DNA from: Thermoplasmata archaeon
GTDB taxonomy: Archaea > Thermoplasmatota > Thermoplasmata > Thermoplasmatales > Thermoplasmataceae
Length of the DNA: 64,000 nt
Direction: 5' to 3'
Assembly (NCBI GenBank): GCA_021797555.1
Contig: JAJZZM010000005.1
Span: 97,625 to 161,624 of the forward strand
Position 1 is the stretch's first letter; each line of letters starts with the position of its first letter. The notes under the pieces are model-generated. The model had not been told where the DNA came from. It did no database searches and saw only the letters and a program-made list of their open reading frames with translations. The translations under genes were made by a program, and so were the position numbers. Positions 28,950 to 38,953 of the stretch are shown in pieces.

Positions 28950-31044
28950 AAGCTTCATCACCCTGAGTGAATTTTATAGATTCACAAATAGCTTTTGATT
29001 TAGTATCCATATCATTGTTTTCTGGCCTGGTCATAAGCATTAATAATAATCTATTGGATTCTATCTCTTTCTCAGCATTTTTTATTAGATTTTCCAAATT
29101 GCTATTGTCCATATCACCAATCTCATCAACTAGTATAACAAGCTTTTTACCGTTAGTATCCTGTTGCATTCTGGTCATAAGTCCATTTAAAGCGCTGGTT
29201 CCTGTTCCAATTGAATCAAATGAAATTTTTTGTATATCTGATTCTTTTAGGTCTATAATATACTCACGATTAATAAAATCTATACCTAACAAATAATATT
29301 TTTTATGTAAATGATAGATGAACTTTATAATATTTGCAATATATTTGCCCAGCACATCATAAAATTTATTAGATGAACTATCTTGAGCAACATTATTATA
29401 ATTGTTTTTTAATAATAAATCAATAAAGCATTTATAATTTTTAAGTTTCTTTTTTATTTGAGCTAGTTTATCAAACTCTAGCTCCATCTCGATTTTTGTC
29501 ATTGCATATGATGGTTTTTCAAACATTTTTAAATTTTCTATTAAGTTTTTCTGATCTTTGATATCCTTATTTAATGAGTCTATCTTTTCCTTATCCATCT
29601 TATAATGATTTTCGGCAGTTTTTAAGTTTCTTTCTAGAGTATCAAGATCGTATCTATTATAGGACTGGGTAAGTTTGTTATATTCATCTTCTATTTGCAT
29701 CTGCTCTTTTATAAGCGATTTTTCTTGATTTTTTAACTCTTCAATTTGTGATTCGTAATCTTCTTCATTACCTTCACTATCACTTTGTGTCTCTGTTTCA
29801 TTTTTAGTTTTTTCGGTATTATAATTATTTAGAATTAATGTTAGATTGCCTAGTTCATTTATGATATGATCACATGCAGAATTTAAATCATTCAGCTTAG
29901 TATATTCATTATTAGCATCCTCCAGTTTTTTTCTCTCACTATATAACTTATCTAGTAATGTACTTGCGTTGTCATCAAAAATTGGTATGACGGGATTTTT
30001 ATCTATATATTGATTTATTAACTCTATTAATTGCTTAATTAATCTGTATTGCAAAACTGATTCGCTGTTGCCGCTATTTTTCAATTTTTCTAATACCTGC
30101 TCTTTAATACTAATAAAATAAGTATTAAGTTTAGAAATTAATTCTTCGTTTATGTCCTCGCCGTTATTAATTAGCAATTTTAATTCTTCCCCAAAAATCT
30201 TTTGATATTCCTCATTTTTTTCTATGAATGAATCAAATAACGATTTATTATATGTAATTATATCATAAACACTTGCGCCCTTATTAATAAGTTCATTTTG
30301 ATATTTATTGATTTTTTTATTTTTATATTGATTTTTTTTAACTTTCTTATTTAAATTATCAATTCTTAATTCTATATTTGAAATTTCAAGGTCCAATTTT
30401 TGATATTTATTATATATAAATTTATTATATAAATCCTGATAATTTTTAAGGTCTTCTTCATATGTGGGATTCATACTATCTAACATTTTATTTAATGATT
30501 CTATTTTTGATATTATCTCCTTTCTTCTTTTTTCTGAGTTTTCATATTCTGTTAATTTATCATACATTTCATTAATATGATTTTCATATTCTGTTAATAT
30601 AGTTCCATATTCTGATAATTTATTTTTAATATCATATAAAATACCATCAAGTTTTTTTATTGCCTCACCAGGAACCTCATAGAGAAGTTCAGTTTCTTCG
30701 CTAAAATATGTATATCCAACTGGTTTATCGTTTATATAGTAATCAGCACGTTTTGAATTATTGCTATATTCTATTTTAATCCTGAAAGTATTATCATAGC
30801 TGGATATTGATAAATTCATTTTGAAATCTGGATTATCTAAAATTAACCTCATTTTATTTTTCATTGTTTCATTGTCAATTTCATCTAATTGAAAATTAGA
30901 AAATGCAAGTTTTATTAATGATAAAACAGTAGTTTTTCCAGAATCATTAGGGCCCTTCAATATACATATGTTATTACCTTCATAAGTTTCGGAGTAATTT
31001 TCTTTAACATTAATTTGTAAATTCTTATACACAAGTTCAAACAT
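28927..31044 (-). CDS. SMC/Rad50-like coiled-coil ATPase
   Basis: A 705-residue protein built like Rad50/SMC. The N-terminal half-ATPase has Walker A GPNDSGKT (31-38). Long heptad-rich coiled-coil arms fill roughly residues 130-560, with a hydrophilic break rich in Glu/Asp near 420. The C-terminal half has a signature-like SIGTGTSALNGLM and Walker B KKLVILVDEIGDMD. No CxxC zinc hook is visible, which separates it from true Rad50. Its ATG directly follows the stop of the 37-aa ORF with GGTGG upstream. In this operon it stands where Rad50 stands in the archaeal HerA-NurA-Mre11-Rad50 cluster, but no Mre11 nuclease is present. Confidence 0.8.
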   Translation of the reverse strand: MFELVYKNLQINVKENYSETYEGNNICILKGPNDSGKTTVLSLIKLAFSNFQLDEIDNETMKNKMRLILDNPDFKMNLSISSYDNTFRIKIEYSNNSKRADYYINDKPVGYTYFSEETELLYEVPGEAIKKLDGILYDIKNKLSEYGTILTEYENHINEMYDKLTEYENSEKRRKEIISKIESLNKMLDSMNPTYEEDLKNYQDLYNKFIYNKYQKLDLEISNIELRIDNLNKKVKKNQYKNKKINKYQNELINKGASVYDIITYNKSLFDSFIEKNEEYQKIFGEELKLLINNGEDINEELISKLNTYFISIKEQVLEKLKNSGNSESVLQYRLIKQLIELINQYIDKNPVIPIFDDNASTLLDKLYSERKKLEDANNEYTKLNDLNSACDHIINELGNLTLILNNYNTEKTKNETETQSDSEGNEEDYESQIEELKNQEKSLIKEQMQIEDEYNKLTQSYNRYDLDTLERNLKTAENHYKMDKEKIDSLNKDIKDQKNLIENLKMFEKPSYAMTKIEMELEFDKLAQIKKKLKNYKCFIDLLLKNNYNNVAQDSSSNKFYDVLGKYIANIIKFIYHLHKKYYLLGIDFINREYIIDLKESDIQKISFDSIGTGTSALNGLMTRMQQDTNGKKLVILVDEIGDMDNSNLENLIKNAEKEIESNRLLLMLMTRPENNDMDTKSKAICESIKFTQGDEAYGTGQSQ

Positions 31045-31158
31045 TTAATTACCCACCTTTAAATTATTATATTCTAACGCTCTTTTTAAAGTTTCATATT
31101 CTTCATCGGTTAATAATTCCTTTAATAAATTTTTAATATCATTATTTTCATTTTTCAT
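31045..31158 (-). CDS. 37-residue conserved-position small ORF between HerA and the SMC-like gene
   Basis: The frame encodes MKNENNDIKNLLKELLTDEE and a following helix ending YNNLKVGN. It begins 11 bases inside the end of herA and ends on the base before the SMC start. These exact junctions, and the use of the reading frame to span the gap, suggest real translation and coupling. The sequence is acidic then basic and helical. It may be a small subunit, or simply a coupling leader for the ATPase. Confidence 0.5.
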   Translation of the reverse strand: MKNENNDIKNLLKELLTDEEYETLKRALEYNNLKVGN

Positions 31159-32698
31159 ATAAACCACCTAATGGTAACGGAAATTTTATTAATTTCACAA
31201 AACTTAATCCGTAAATTTTGGAAATAGCATAACCAGGGCCAAGCGCTTCATCATTTATAATTTTATTTCTATCTCTCTCTGAATATCCTTTAAAGAAAAT
31301 TTTAGAATTTACTACTTTACTAATACCTGAAGGTATATCTTCTAAATTCTGAGAAGCAAATATTACACTTATTCCCAAACTTCTTCCCTTTCTGGCTATG
31401 GCATCAAGAGTTTTCAAAGCTTCATAGGTTTTGGAATTGCCATAAAATTCGTGTACTTCATCAATTATTACAAGGACTGGTACATCAGAATTTCCATTAC
31501 TTTTTTCTTCATAAATTTTATTGAGTATATCCCTTAATAAAATGGCACCAAATCCAATTGCATTTTTCTGACTTAGGTCTATAACTGACATTTTCCGTCT
31601 TTCCAAAATATCTGATGCTTTTAATTCCTGTGCATTTTCATTATCAAAGAATGAAGATGCTGTTATAAAAGCGTTTTTAAGACTATTAAGTGTTGCTGCA
31701 TGTAATGTATAATCATATGTATCGCCATTGGCTGTAAGAACAGGGTAAACTCTATTTTTGCCTGGGTCATCTAAATATCTGATAAAATCAGACATTTTAT
31801 CTCCTTCACCTTTCTTTCCCATAACATTGGCCTGCCAGTGTCTAAATATATCTATTATCTGTTCTGCGCCTTTTGCAGGTAAATTCTGAATAATTCCACT
31901 TAGATTTTCAGGATCTAAGTTCTTTGTTTCTATTGTTATACTTATAGCTTTATTTTTGTCCATTTTTTTTGACATGGGTATATTATTGCCCGGATAATAT
32001 ATCCTAAATGAATCAATTCCATGACTGTTCTCTCCTAGGGCTTTCCATTCATCAATAATTTCATTTTTATCTGTTCTAGATGGTTTATCCATATATAGGA
32101 AATCATCTTCTTTTACGTTTATCGCCAATACTGCTCCAGGGCCATTTAATGTTTCTAATTTTTCCACAAAATACTGTGATAAATATTTCATTGCTGCTGT
32201 TTTTCCGGATCCTGTTGCACCAGTTATAAGAGTTTGATAAAAAAAGAATTTTTCAGGTATATTTACCAAAATCGGATTTTTGTTTTCATCCTTTAATACC
32301 TGTGAATCATATGCATACATTGAAGATAAAAAAACTGGTATACCATTATGGTTATTCATTATATAATCGATCTCTTCCTGATTGGAACGCCTCGCAAATA
32401 ACATGGGCTTAATATAACTGCTTAAACCATCGTCTCTTTGAGGTATTTCTTTTATTCGAACTGCGAGCACTATATTTCTAACCTTTTGATCCTGAAGCAA
32501 AGGTTTGATATCCATATCAGCCAGCATCGGTGAAACGCTAAATGAGTTTATTTGTGCTGAATCATCTACTCTTAATATAAATTTTTTATTACCATCCTCC
32601 ACAGTTATATATGAACCGTAAGGAAGTATTCCATCGTTATCTGATTCTTTAGATATTAGTTTTATCTTGCCACCTTCTTCACCTAATGTTACTAACAT
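31148..32698 (-). CDS. herA: HerA-family hexameric DNA translocase
   Basis: A 516-residue HerA/FtsK-type ATPase. It has an N-terminal beta-barrel-like HAS region, Walker A GATGSGKT (160-167), and Walker B VLVIIDEVHEF followed by a sensor stretch IFASQNLEDIPSGI. The C-terminal arginine-finger region (KIFFKGYSERDRNKI) is also present. HerA pumps DNA and activates the NurA nuclease. I chose ATG 32698 because GGTGGTGA lies 4-11 bases upstream, just after the nurA stop; a TTG at 32713 is less likely. It is unlikely to be the only HerA of the cell, because housekeeping herA normally sits with mre11 and rad50. Confidence 0.85.
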   Translation of the reverse strand: MLVTLGEEGGKIKLISKESDNDGILPYGSYITVEDGNKKFILRVDDSAQINSFSVSPMLADMDIKPLLQDQKVRNIVLAVRIKEIPQRDDGLSSYIKPMLFARRSNQEEIDYIMNNHNGIPVFLSSMYAYDSQVLKDENKNPILVNIPEKFFFYQTLITGATGSGKTAAMKYLSQYFVEKLETLNGPGAVLAINVKEDDFLYMDKPSRTDKNEIIDEWKALGENSHGIDSFRIYYPGNNIPMSKKMDKNKAISITIETKNLDPENLSGIIQNLPAKGAEQIIDIFRHWQANVMGKKGEGDKMSDFIRYLDDPGKNRVYPVLTANGDTYDYTLHAATLNSLKNAFITASSFFDNENAQELKASDILERRKMSVIDLSQKNAIGFGAILLRDILNKIYEEKSNGNSDVPVLVIIDEVHEFYGNSKTYEALKTLDAIARKGRSLGISVIFASQNLEDIPSGISKVVNSKIFFKGYSERDRNKIINDEALGPGYAISKIYGLSFVKLIKFPLPLGGLYEK

Positions 32699-32702
32699 TA
32701 TT

Positions 32703-33716
32703 TCACCACCCAAATCGAGTATAGTTCATTGTTGGAACCAACCCCGATTTAAATATAATATCATTTATGTTTATTGTTTTTAATACCTCTCTGGCATATG
32801 CCTCAGCAATAGCTACTATTTTTGGCTGAGGGTTTTTACTATTTCCCTGCGAAAGCAGCAAATAATAAATGCAATTAAATATATTATTTAGTTGATTTTT
32901 ATAAAATTTATATGTTTCTTCATGTAATTCAAATCTTATTGGGCTCACATTATCGTAAGGTTTTATATAAGTAAAAATTTTATTTTTATTTTTACTATAT
33001 GCGTCCTGATACATATATAAATTAGTTCTCTGGCCTTTTTTTAATGTTTTAAATGCAAATTCAAAGTCAGAATTATACTGACCTTTATATAAATTATCAA
33101 TTATCAAGGAACTATCAGAATTTTTAACAATAAATATTGGTATTATATTTTTATTTAATAGATCCCCATTTAAATTTATATTAAGTTGACTTAGCTGCCC
33201 TCCTATAAGCGGTCCGTCAATAAATATAATAGAGTTTGGAGGTGTATAATTTTTTAGTAGTTCGCTTTTATCCTGTACATAATCAATTTTGGATTTAACA
33301 GAAGGATCCTTTGCATATTTTATCAAGGTAGAATTAGTGACCAAAGTTCTAGATTTGGTATAAAAATTAAGAGAAAGCTTTACAATAGGTATATATTTTT
33401 CTGGATTCAGTATAACTAAACTATGGGCAAACATATAACCATTGCCTTCTAAAGCAGGTATGCTTATTAAACTTTCATCATAGCCACTTATAATATGATT
33501 ATTGTTTTGTATATATTCATATCCTAATTCAGCATTTAAATTTATTACATTTTCATTCTCTAAAACTTTAATATTTCCATTTCCATTATAATCAGATGTT
33601 TTAAATGAACTTGGAGTTGTAATCTCATCTGTATTAAAATTAATATGTGAACTTTGTAACTCCGTTATTAACTTATTAAAATCTTCTGAAACTATTAACT
33701 TTGAATAATAATCCAT
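32703..33716 (-). CDS. nurA: NurA-domain nuclease, first gene of the HerA operon
   Basis: A 337-residue protein with the NurA (RNase H-like) arrangement. SIIFIDGPLIGG supplies the first catalytic aspartate, a strand IIPIFIVKNSDSS follows, and the final motif is PKIVAIAEAYAREVL near the C-terminus. NurA is a dimeric 5-prime to 3-prime exonuclease that works inside a complex with HerA. It starts a six-gene leftward operon ending with the D12 methylase. The segment upstream to 33993 is non-coding and should hold the promoter. The first ~100 residues are poorly conserved and Asn-rich. Family assignment is by motif and by HerA adjacency. Confidence 0.8.
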   Translation of the reverse strand: MDYYSKLIVSEDFNKLITELQSSHINFNTDEITTPSSFKTSDYNGNGNIKVLENENVINLNAELGYEYIQNNNHIISGYDESLISIPALEGNGYMFAHSLVILNPEKYIPIVKLSLNFYTKSRTLVTNSTLIKYAKDPSVKSKIDYVQDKSELLKNYTPPNSIIFIDGPLIGGQLSQLNINLNGDLLNKNIIPIFIVKNSDSSLIIDNLYKGQYNSDFEFAFKTLKKGQRTNLYMYQDAYSKNKNKIFTYIKPYDNVSPIRFELHEETYKFYKNQLNNIFNCIYYLLLSQGNSKNPQPKIVAIAEAYAREVLKTININDIIFKSGLVPTMNYTRFGW

Positions 33717-33993
33717 ATTAATAGATTATCTGCAAACAGTATTTAAAAATTATCATAATTATGATTAGACAACATATTTATAGCGTTAATAATTTATGTG
33801 TAATTTAGTTCTGTGGTATAAACTCCAATTATCTTAAATTTCCATTCATTTTTATTATATTATTTTTTTGAAAACCTCAATATGTGAGAATAATAAGAAT
33901 ATTAATAGAGTTGTGGTTGAAATCATTATACAAATTATGCAACTTAACTCTTTCTCTGCTAAAATTTAAATACTAAAATGTTGTACTCTCCCT

Positions 33994-35495
33994 ATGGAAA
34001 GCAACAAAACAATTATGGGAACTACTAGAGAAAGTAAGAGAAGTAGCTTTAGATGGTTTGTTGTATCTTTAATGTTTATAGCAATTCTTTTCAATTACGC
34101 TGATAGGGAGATATGGGTTAGAAGAAATATTGCAGAGAAGAAAGGAAGTACTAATTCAATTACGCTGATAGGGAGATATGGGTTATTCTTGAGCCGGCAT
34201 TTGCGCATGCCTTTGGATGGTACACTGGCCCATTAAGTAACTATTCAACTTCCGCTGTAGCTGTTGGAAATGTTTCTATGGTACTTTTCATATGGGGTCT
34301 TGTATATGCAATTATGAACTTCCCCGGGGGATGGATTACAGATAAGCTTGGTCTAAGAAAGGCTATGACCATTATGTTTGGTATATGGTCAACATTTACA
34401 ATTTTAACTTCTGTCACTTTCAATTTTCTTTCAATGGTCATAGTTAGAGCATTTATGGGGGCCGGGGAAGGGCCAGTGTGGCCGATTAACTCCAAAATTA
34501 CAAAAAACTGGTCCAGCAGGTTTGATGAATCAAAGACATTTACATTTGCAGGTGTTGGGCAGTCTTTTGGTCCAATAGTAGGGCTAGTGGCTGGTGCCGC
34601 CATATATGCAGCTATAGGGTGGAAATTAACTTTTGTAGTGTTCGGGGCACTTGGTCTTGTACTTACAGCAGTGTGGTACATATTCATGCGAGACCTTCCA
34701 AGTGAAAATAAATACGTTAATGAAAGCGAACTAGAATACATAGAAGAAGGTAAACCAAAATCAGCAAATATAGAAACCAAAAAATTAAGTGCAGCCTCAT
34801 CATGGAGAATAACAGCAAAAATCGTCTTTGGTACACAGGCTGGATGGGGGATTCTTCTAACGTATTTAGCCTATGGTTATATGCTGTATTCTTTTCTTTA
34901 TTATTTACCACCACTTATGTTCGCTACATTCGCACACACTGTAAGTTCAAGTGCTATTTATTCTGCCCTTATAGACGTTGGTCTGGTGATAGGATTTATA
35001 ACTGGTGGACTAGTTAATGATTATCTTGTAAAACGTTATAATAAGGTGACTGCAAGAAGAATGGGTGGAGTTTTACCGATGATAGGCGCTCTAATAATGG
35101 TTGGCCTAAGCTATTTCACAGGAAGTGCACACGAACTTGTACCAACGGCTGTACTGCTTGCTGTTGCAGCATTTTTTATGCAATCCACTTCTGGTTCCTA
35201 TTCTCTCAATGCCGTAGATATAGCCCCTTCTGGGACATCTGCCACTGTATATGGTGTATACAATGGTCTTCTAAATCTAGTAGGAGCCTTTAGCGCCATC
35301 ATAGAAGGATATCTGTTCATACATGCCTCTCCAGAAATAGCTTTCACAAGCATGACATTATTTATGGCTATGTTTATAGGTGGGTATATAGGCCTTATAA
35401 GGAAAAGTACATGGCAAAAAGCATTGGACTATGGGTCAAGGTTGCTCGATTCAGAAACTCAGCAATCAAAGGAGATGGAAAATAATGTTCGTTAG
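33994..35495 (+). pseudogene. MFS transporter, frame-broken by a 65-bp internal duplication
   Basis: A 12-TM major facilitator resembling the anion/glucarate-type group (FNYADREIW near the first helix, then GGWITDKLGLRKA, the loop 2-3 motif). The frame opens at 33994 and is lost after FNYADREIWV. The sequence at 34090-34120 is repeated at 34155-34185, so 65 bp are duplicated. Removing 65 bp makes 479 continuous codons (478 residues), a normal MFS length. As it stands, translation ends at 34236; reinitiation at ATG 34278 would give 405 residues lacking the first helix. The substrate is unknown. It is transcribed away from the nurA operon. Confidence 0.75.
34090..34185 (+). repeat. 31-bp direct repeat pair inside the MFS gene
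   Basis: Two identical 31-bp copies beginning TTCAATTACGCTGATAGG lie at 34090-34120 and 34155-34185, separated by 34 bp of unrelated sequence. The period of 65 bp is not a multiple of three, so gain or loss of one unit toggles the MFS reading frame. Confidence 0.9.
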
Positions 35496-35709
35496 ATATC
35501 TTTGTTGTTGAAAACTTTGAAAATTATATCTTTGCAATGAATTACTGGACTTTACAGGGTTAAACAATTGTAAATAAGTCCATAAAGAGAATAATTATAG
35601 TAATAGAAGAAATTATTTAAAATATATAGTATAGTGAGATTATTCTTTGCCAAATTAATTTATGTACCATATTTCTAATCTTGAAAAATTTTATCTATAA
35701 TAATATATC

Positions 35710-35949
35710 ATGTTTATTATGTTAGTTCAAGCTACAGGAAAATGTGATAGATGTGGTATAGATTTTGAAAATATAAATACAGGTCTTATATTTACAATGC
35801 AGGAGGTACATTTATACTGCCCAAAATGCAAGAAATACCACAATCTTTGCAGAAACTGCAGAAAGCTTGGATGCCCATCCTGTGGATCAAGGCTTCTTGA
35901 TATGTTGGAGTATGAAAAGGAAATAAATGGTAGGGATGTACTATTTTAA
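35710..35949 (+). CDS. Small zinc-ribbon protein
   Basis: A 79-residue protein with four CxxC knuckles: CDRC, CPKC, CRNC and CPSC, enough to bind two zinc ions. There is no catalytic domain. Such proteins act as nucleic-acid-binding or protein-interaction modules. A second possible start is ATG 35719. It stands alone between the MFS gene and a PD-(D/E)XK gene; the CysCys spacing suggests an adaptor, but no target can be named. Confidence 0.6.
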   Translation: MFIMLVQATGKCDRCGIDFENINTGLIFTMQEVHLYCPKCKKYHNLCRNCRKLGCPSCGSRLLDMLEYEKEINGRDVLF

Positions 35950-36091
35950 TATTGTATAATATTTTAATATGCCATAATAAAAAAATATATTTTATATGAA
36001 ACAATTAATAATTATGTACAATATATGCAATATTATTAAACAGAATTACAAAGCCCTAATTTTATAAGACATTATAAAAAATCTTCAGAGT

Positions 36092-37339
36092 ATGTATAAC
36101 ACAGGAAATGATATATTTTACATGCTAAAGGTATTTAAGTCCATATTCACAAAGGAGGCAAGCCTGAAATATTCAATCATGGAATCATTGGATGCTTATA
36201 ATCCATTGGGCGAATTAAATATTAATAATAAATATCTCGATATCTACATAGATGAATTAAACGGCATAGAGACCAAAATCTCCATAGCAAAATATAGTAA
36301 AAACCAGATTGATAATTATCTATTGTATTTAAATAAGCTTATCCTTGGTTTTATGGTTACATACAATACAGAACTGGATATTGCAAATTTATTAATAAAT
36401 AATAGACTGAACCCCAATCATGAAAAGCGCGGATTTACAATAAACAGATTAATTATGGCAAGGCTATCACATCAAAATGCAGTAAATGGAACAGGGTACG
36501 GCGTTGTAAAATATCCTTATAAAATACCAAAAATAGCCAGTTTAATAAAAAATGAGTATCAAAAAGAAAAAGAGGAGTTTTATAATAACTATATAAATAA
36601 TTATTTTAATAATGATTTAAAAATATTTTTTAATAATATCGGGTTAATGGCTTTTAATCCTTTTGGTGATGTGGATATATTGAATCAGGCCGGTTTAAAT
36701 ATACCACAAAATAATATTGACCCTAGTAAATATAAATTTGAGGATAAAATAAAATATAAAATATGGAAATATTATAGAAATCAGGTATTTTTAATAGCAG
36801 CAGAAGCGCCGCTTTTTAATTCCTCAAATGTGCAAAGGGGAATATATAGAAATGGAATGCTGATAAATACCAATGAAGCAGATATAAATGCAATGGATTC
36901 TATGGGACCTAAAATAAAACAAAGAATTAAGGAAGTTTATGGTAATAGAAAATCGCCAAGAACAGGAAAATATATAATAGATTTTGTTGTTTTAATAGAT
37001 GGAAAGATAACAGGCATAGAATGCAAATCAGATTACACTAAAATAGATGTGATGCAACTAAAATCATACTATGATTCAAATGAACTTGATTATTTATATA
37101 TAGCTGTGGGTGTTAATATTGGTGATAATCTAAACAATATAAAAAACAAAATAGATTCAATTTTAACATCAAATAATTTAGATAACGTTGGAATAATTTT
37201 GGTTAATAACTCCATATACATAGGAAAAAATGCAAAGTTAATTAATAATGCAAATAAATACCCCAAACCAATAGCTGTTTCAATTGTACCACCAAAGACA
37301 AAAATATATTCATTTAATGAAATTCCTGGAAACTTTTAA
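36092..37339 (+). CDS. PD-(D/E)XK nuclease-fold protein with unknown N-terminal region
   Basis: A 415-residue protein. The last third contains a restriction-type nuclease core: YIIDFVVLIDG (D297), then GIECKSD (E310, K312) and an MQLKSYY helix. The N-terminal ~270 residues are helical, lysine/asparagine-rich and unrecognised (e.g., LSHQNAVNGTGYGVVKYPY). The nuclease residues look complete, so it could cut DNA. No methylase or ATPase accompanies it; the next gene downstream (same strand, ~220 bp) also has a restriction-type core. Confidence 0.6.
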   Translation: MYNTGNDIFYMLKVFKSIFTKEASLKYSIMESLDAYNPLGELNINNKYLDIYIDELNGIETKISIAKYSKNQIDNYLLYLNKLILGFMVTYNTELDIANLLINNRLNPNHEKRGFTINRLIMARLSHQNAVNGTGYGVVKYPYKIPKIASLIKNEYQKEKEEFYNNYINNYFNNDLKIFFNNIGLMAFNPFGDVDILNQAGLNIPQNNIDPSKYKFEDKIKYKIWKYYRNQVFLIAAEAPLFNSSNVQRGIYRNGMLINTNEADINAMDSMGPKIKQRIKEVYGNRKSPRTGKYIIDFVVLIDGKITGIECKSDYTKIDVMQLKSYYDSNELDYLYIAVGVNIGDNLNNIKNKIDSILTSNNLDNVGIILVNNSIYIGKNAKLINNANKYPKPIAVSIVPPKTKIYSFNEIPGNF

Positions 37340-37556
37340 AATAAAATTTTAATTATTTTTATAATAACCTTTAGGTACTAACATTGTTATGATTTTTAAG
37401 ATATTTACATCTACTTTTTATAATAATTATTCAATCCTGGTCTGTAACATCATATATATAGTTTTATAAACAGCAAATATTTATTTAATATTTTTAATTC
37501 TAAACAAACTTTAAAATATAACATACTGTTTAACATTGAAGAGGAATTTCTCTTAT

Positions 37557-38615
37557 ATGGTGATATATTTGGATGAAAACAAAATTAAAAATTTGGTGAA
37601 AATAGGCGGGGAAATGACAAATATACATGAAAATAATTTCAGAGCAAAGGTAATTGATATACTTCTAAGTGAGTTAGGTTATGATATCGGAGACTATAAT
37701 GAGGTGCAAATTGAAGCTAATGTACATGTTGGAACTACAACACTGCGTGCTGATTATGTCATAAAAACTGAAAAAGGCTCATTTGTTATTGAAGCAAAGT
37801 CCCCAGACAATCAAATCACTAAAAAAGAAATAGAGCAGGCAACAGGATATGCCAGTATTTTAAAATGCCAGTACTCCATTGTATACAATGGAAATCACAT
37901 GGTTATCATGAAAAATTCAGATATTAATAATGATACTCCTGACTATGAATGGAGGTATTCCCCAGATGATGCTGACATTTCGGTATTTTTAGCTATTTCA
38001 AAAGACAATTTCCCGGACATGTTGGAAGAATTAATTGCTGATAGAAAGAAAATTTTAAAGTTAAAAGAATACCTTGCTAACCATTCAGGGGAATTAGAAA
38101 AATTAGTAATTAAAACAGTATCAAGTGAGACAAAACTTGAATCATATTTCATAGATTCGCATTTAAAAACTTTAATAGAATATAATAATGAATCTGAAAC
38201 AATTGGAGAAGATAACCCTACAAATGAAAATGATAAAAGTGTTTTAATAAGGTCTTACCGGGATTTTGGACCAGGAACAGGACTGGATTTTATTAAAAAG
38301 CATAATGCATGGGGATTTATAAATATCAGGAGAATACCAGATTACCTTGCTCTTTATGATGCTGATCACCATCAGATCAATAAACTATATAAAGTAAAAA
38401 GCGTAGAAGATTTAAATCCCAATACATATGGTGAATTTCCTGACCATAAAAAAGAGGATCTTGAAGAGTTAAGTTCAGAAGGTAAGAAATTTATTAAACT
38501 TGGAGAGGAAATAGACATAAAACCTATACCTAGAGGGAATAACTACAAATTTATGGGGCCTAAATTTACTACATATAGCAAATTAACGAATGCAAGAAGT
38601 GGTGATGATTTATAA
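37557..38615 (+). CDS. Solo HSDR_N-type PD-(D/E)XK protein
   Basis: A ~352-residue protein. Residues ~25-110 match the N-terminal nuclease domain of type I restriction R subunits: LRADYVIKTEKGSFVIEAKS (D66, E79, K81) followed by an ATGYA helix. The C-terminal half lacks any helicase motor and is unrecognised. Stand-alone HSDR_N proteins occur in archaea and are often of unknown use. The start is uncertain: TTG 37536, ATG 37557, or ATG 37614, which has GGCGGGGAA upstream. It lies in tandem with the preceding nuclease-fold gene but with a 217-bp gap. Confidence 0.65.
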   Translation: MVIYLDENKIKNLVKIGGEMTNIHENNFRAKVIDILLSELGYDIGDYNEVQIEANVHVGTTTLRADYVIKTEKGSFVIEAKSPDNQITKKEIEQATGYASILKCQYSIVYNGNHMVIMKNSDINNDTPDYEWRYSPDDADISVFLAISKDNFPDMLEELIADRKKILKLKEYLANHSGELEKLVIKTVSSETKLESYFIDSHLKTLIEYNNESETIGEDNPTNENDKSVLIRSYRDFGPGTGLDFIKKHNAWGFINIRRIPDYLALYDADHHQINKLYKVKSVEDLNPNTYGEFPDHKKEDLEELSSEGKKFIKLGEEIDIKPIPRGNNYKFMGPKFTTYSKLTNARSGDDL

Positions 38616-38953
38616 ATGTAAATAAAAACCTCGCTTTCTAACCTTAAATTATATTAAATTTCTTTATAACACAATCTATGCAATAGGTAAAATTTATGTG
38701 CTGATAAAAATTAAATTAAAACAATGAATTATTAGTTATAATTATTATATGTTAAACAAAACTAAATAGATATAAATATATTGCAAATTCTGTATGTATT
38801 TAATGTGATTTCAAATTAAATATTATAATTAGTGTAAAATTTAAAATTCATTTCTAAAAATATTTTTTATCACCATATCAAAAATTTGATAGAATTTTTA
38901 TTATTATTTTCAAACTATATTTATAATATAAATTTGACTTTTCTATTAAATTA
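38616..38953. repeat. Non-coding region holding one copy of a decayed dispersed repeat
   Basis: No gene is seen. About 38748-38885 resembles 59228-59395: both contain ATGTTAAACAAAA(C/T)TAAA followed by GATATAAAT, and further on a TAAAATTTAAAA stretch with ATTCAT and then AATATTTTTTATC. This suggests two diverged copies of one mobile or repeated sequence. Confidence 0.4.

Noticed and set aside
28927..31044. Calling the SMC-like gene rad50
   Set aside because: No CxxC zinc hook is visible in the coiled coil and no mre11 is adjacent, so only SMC/Rad50-like is justified.
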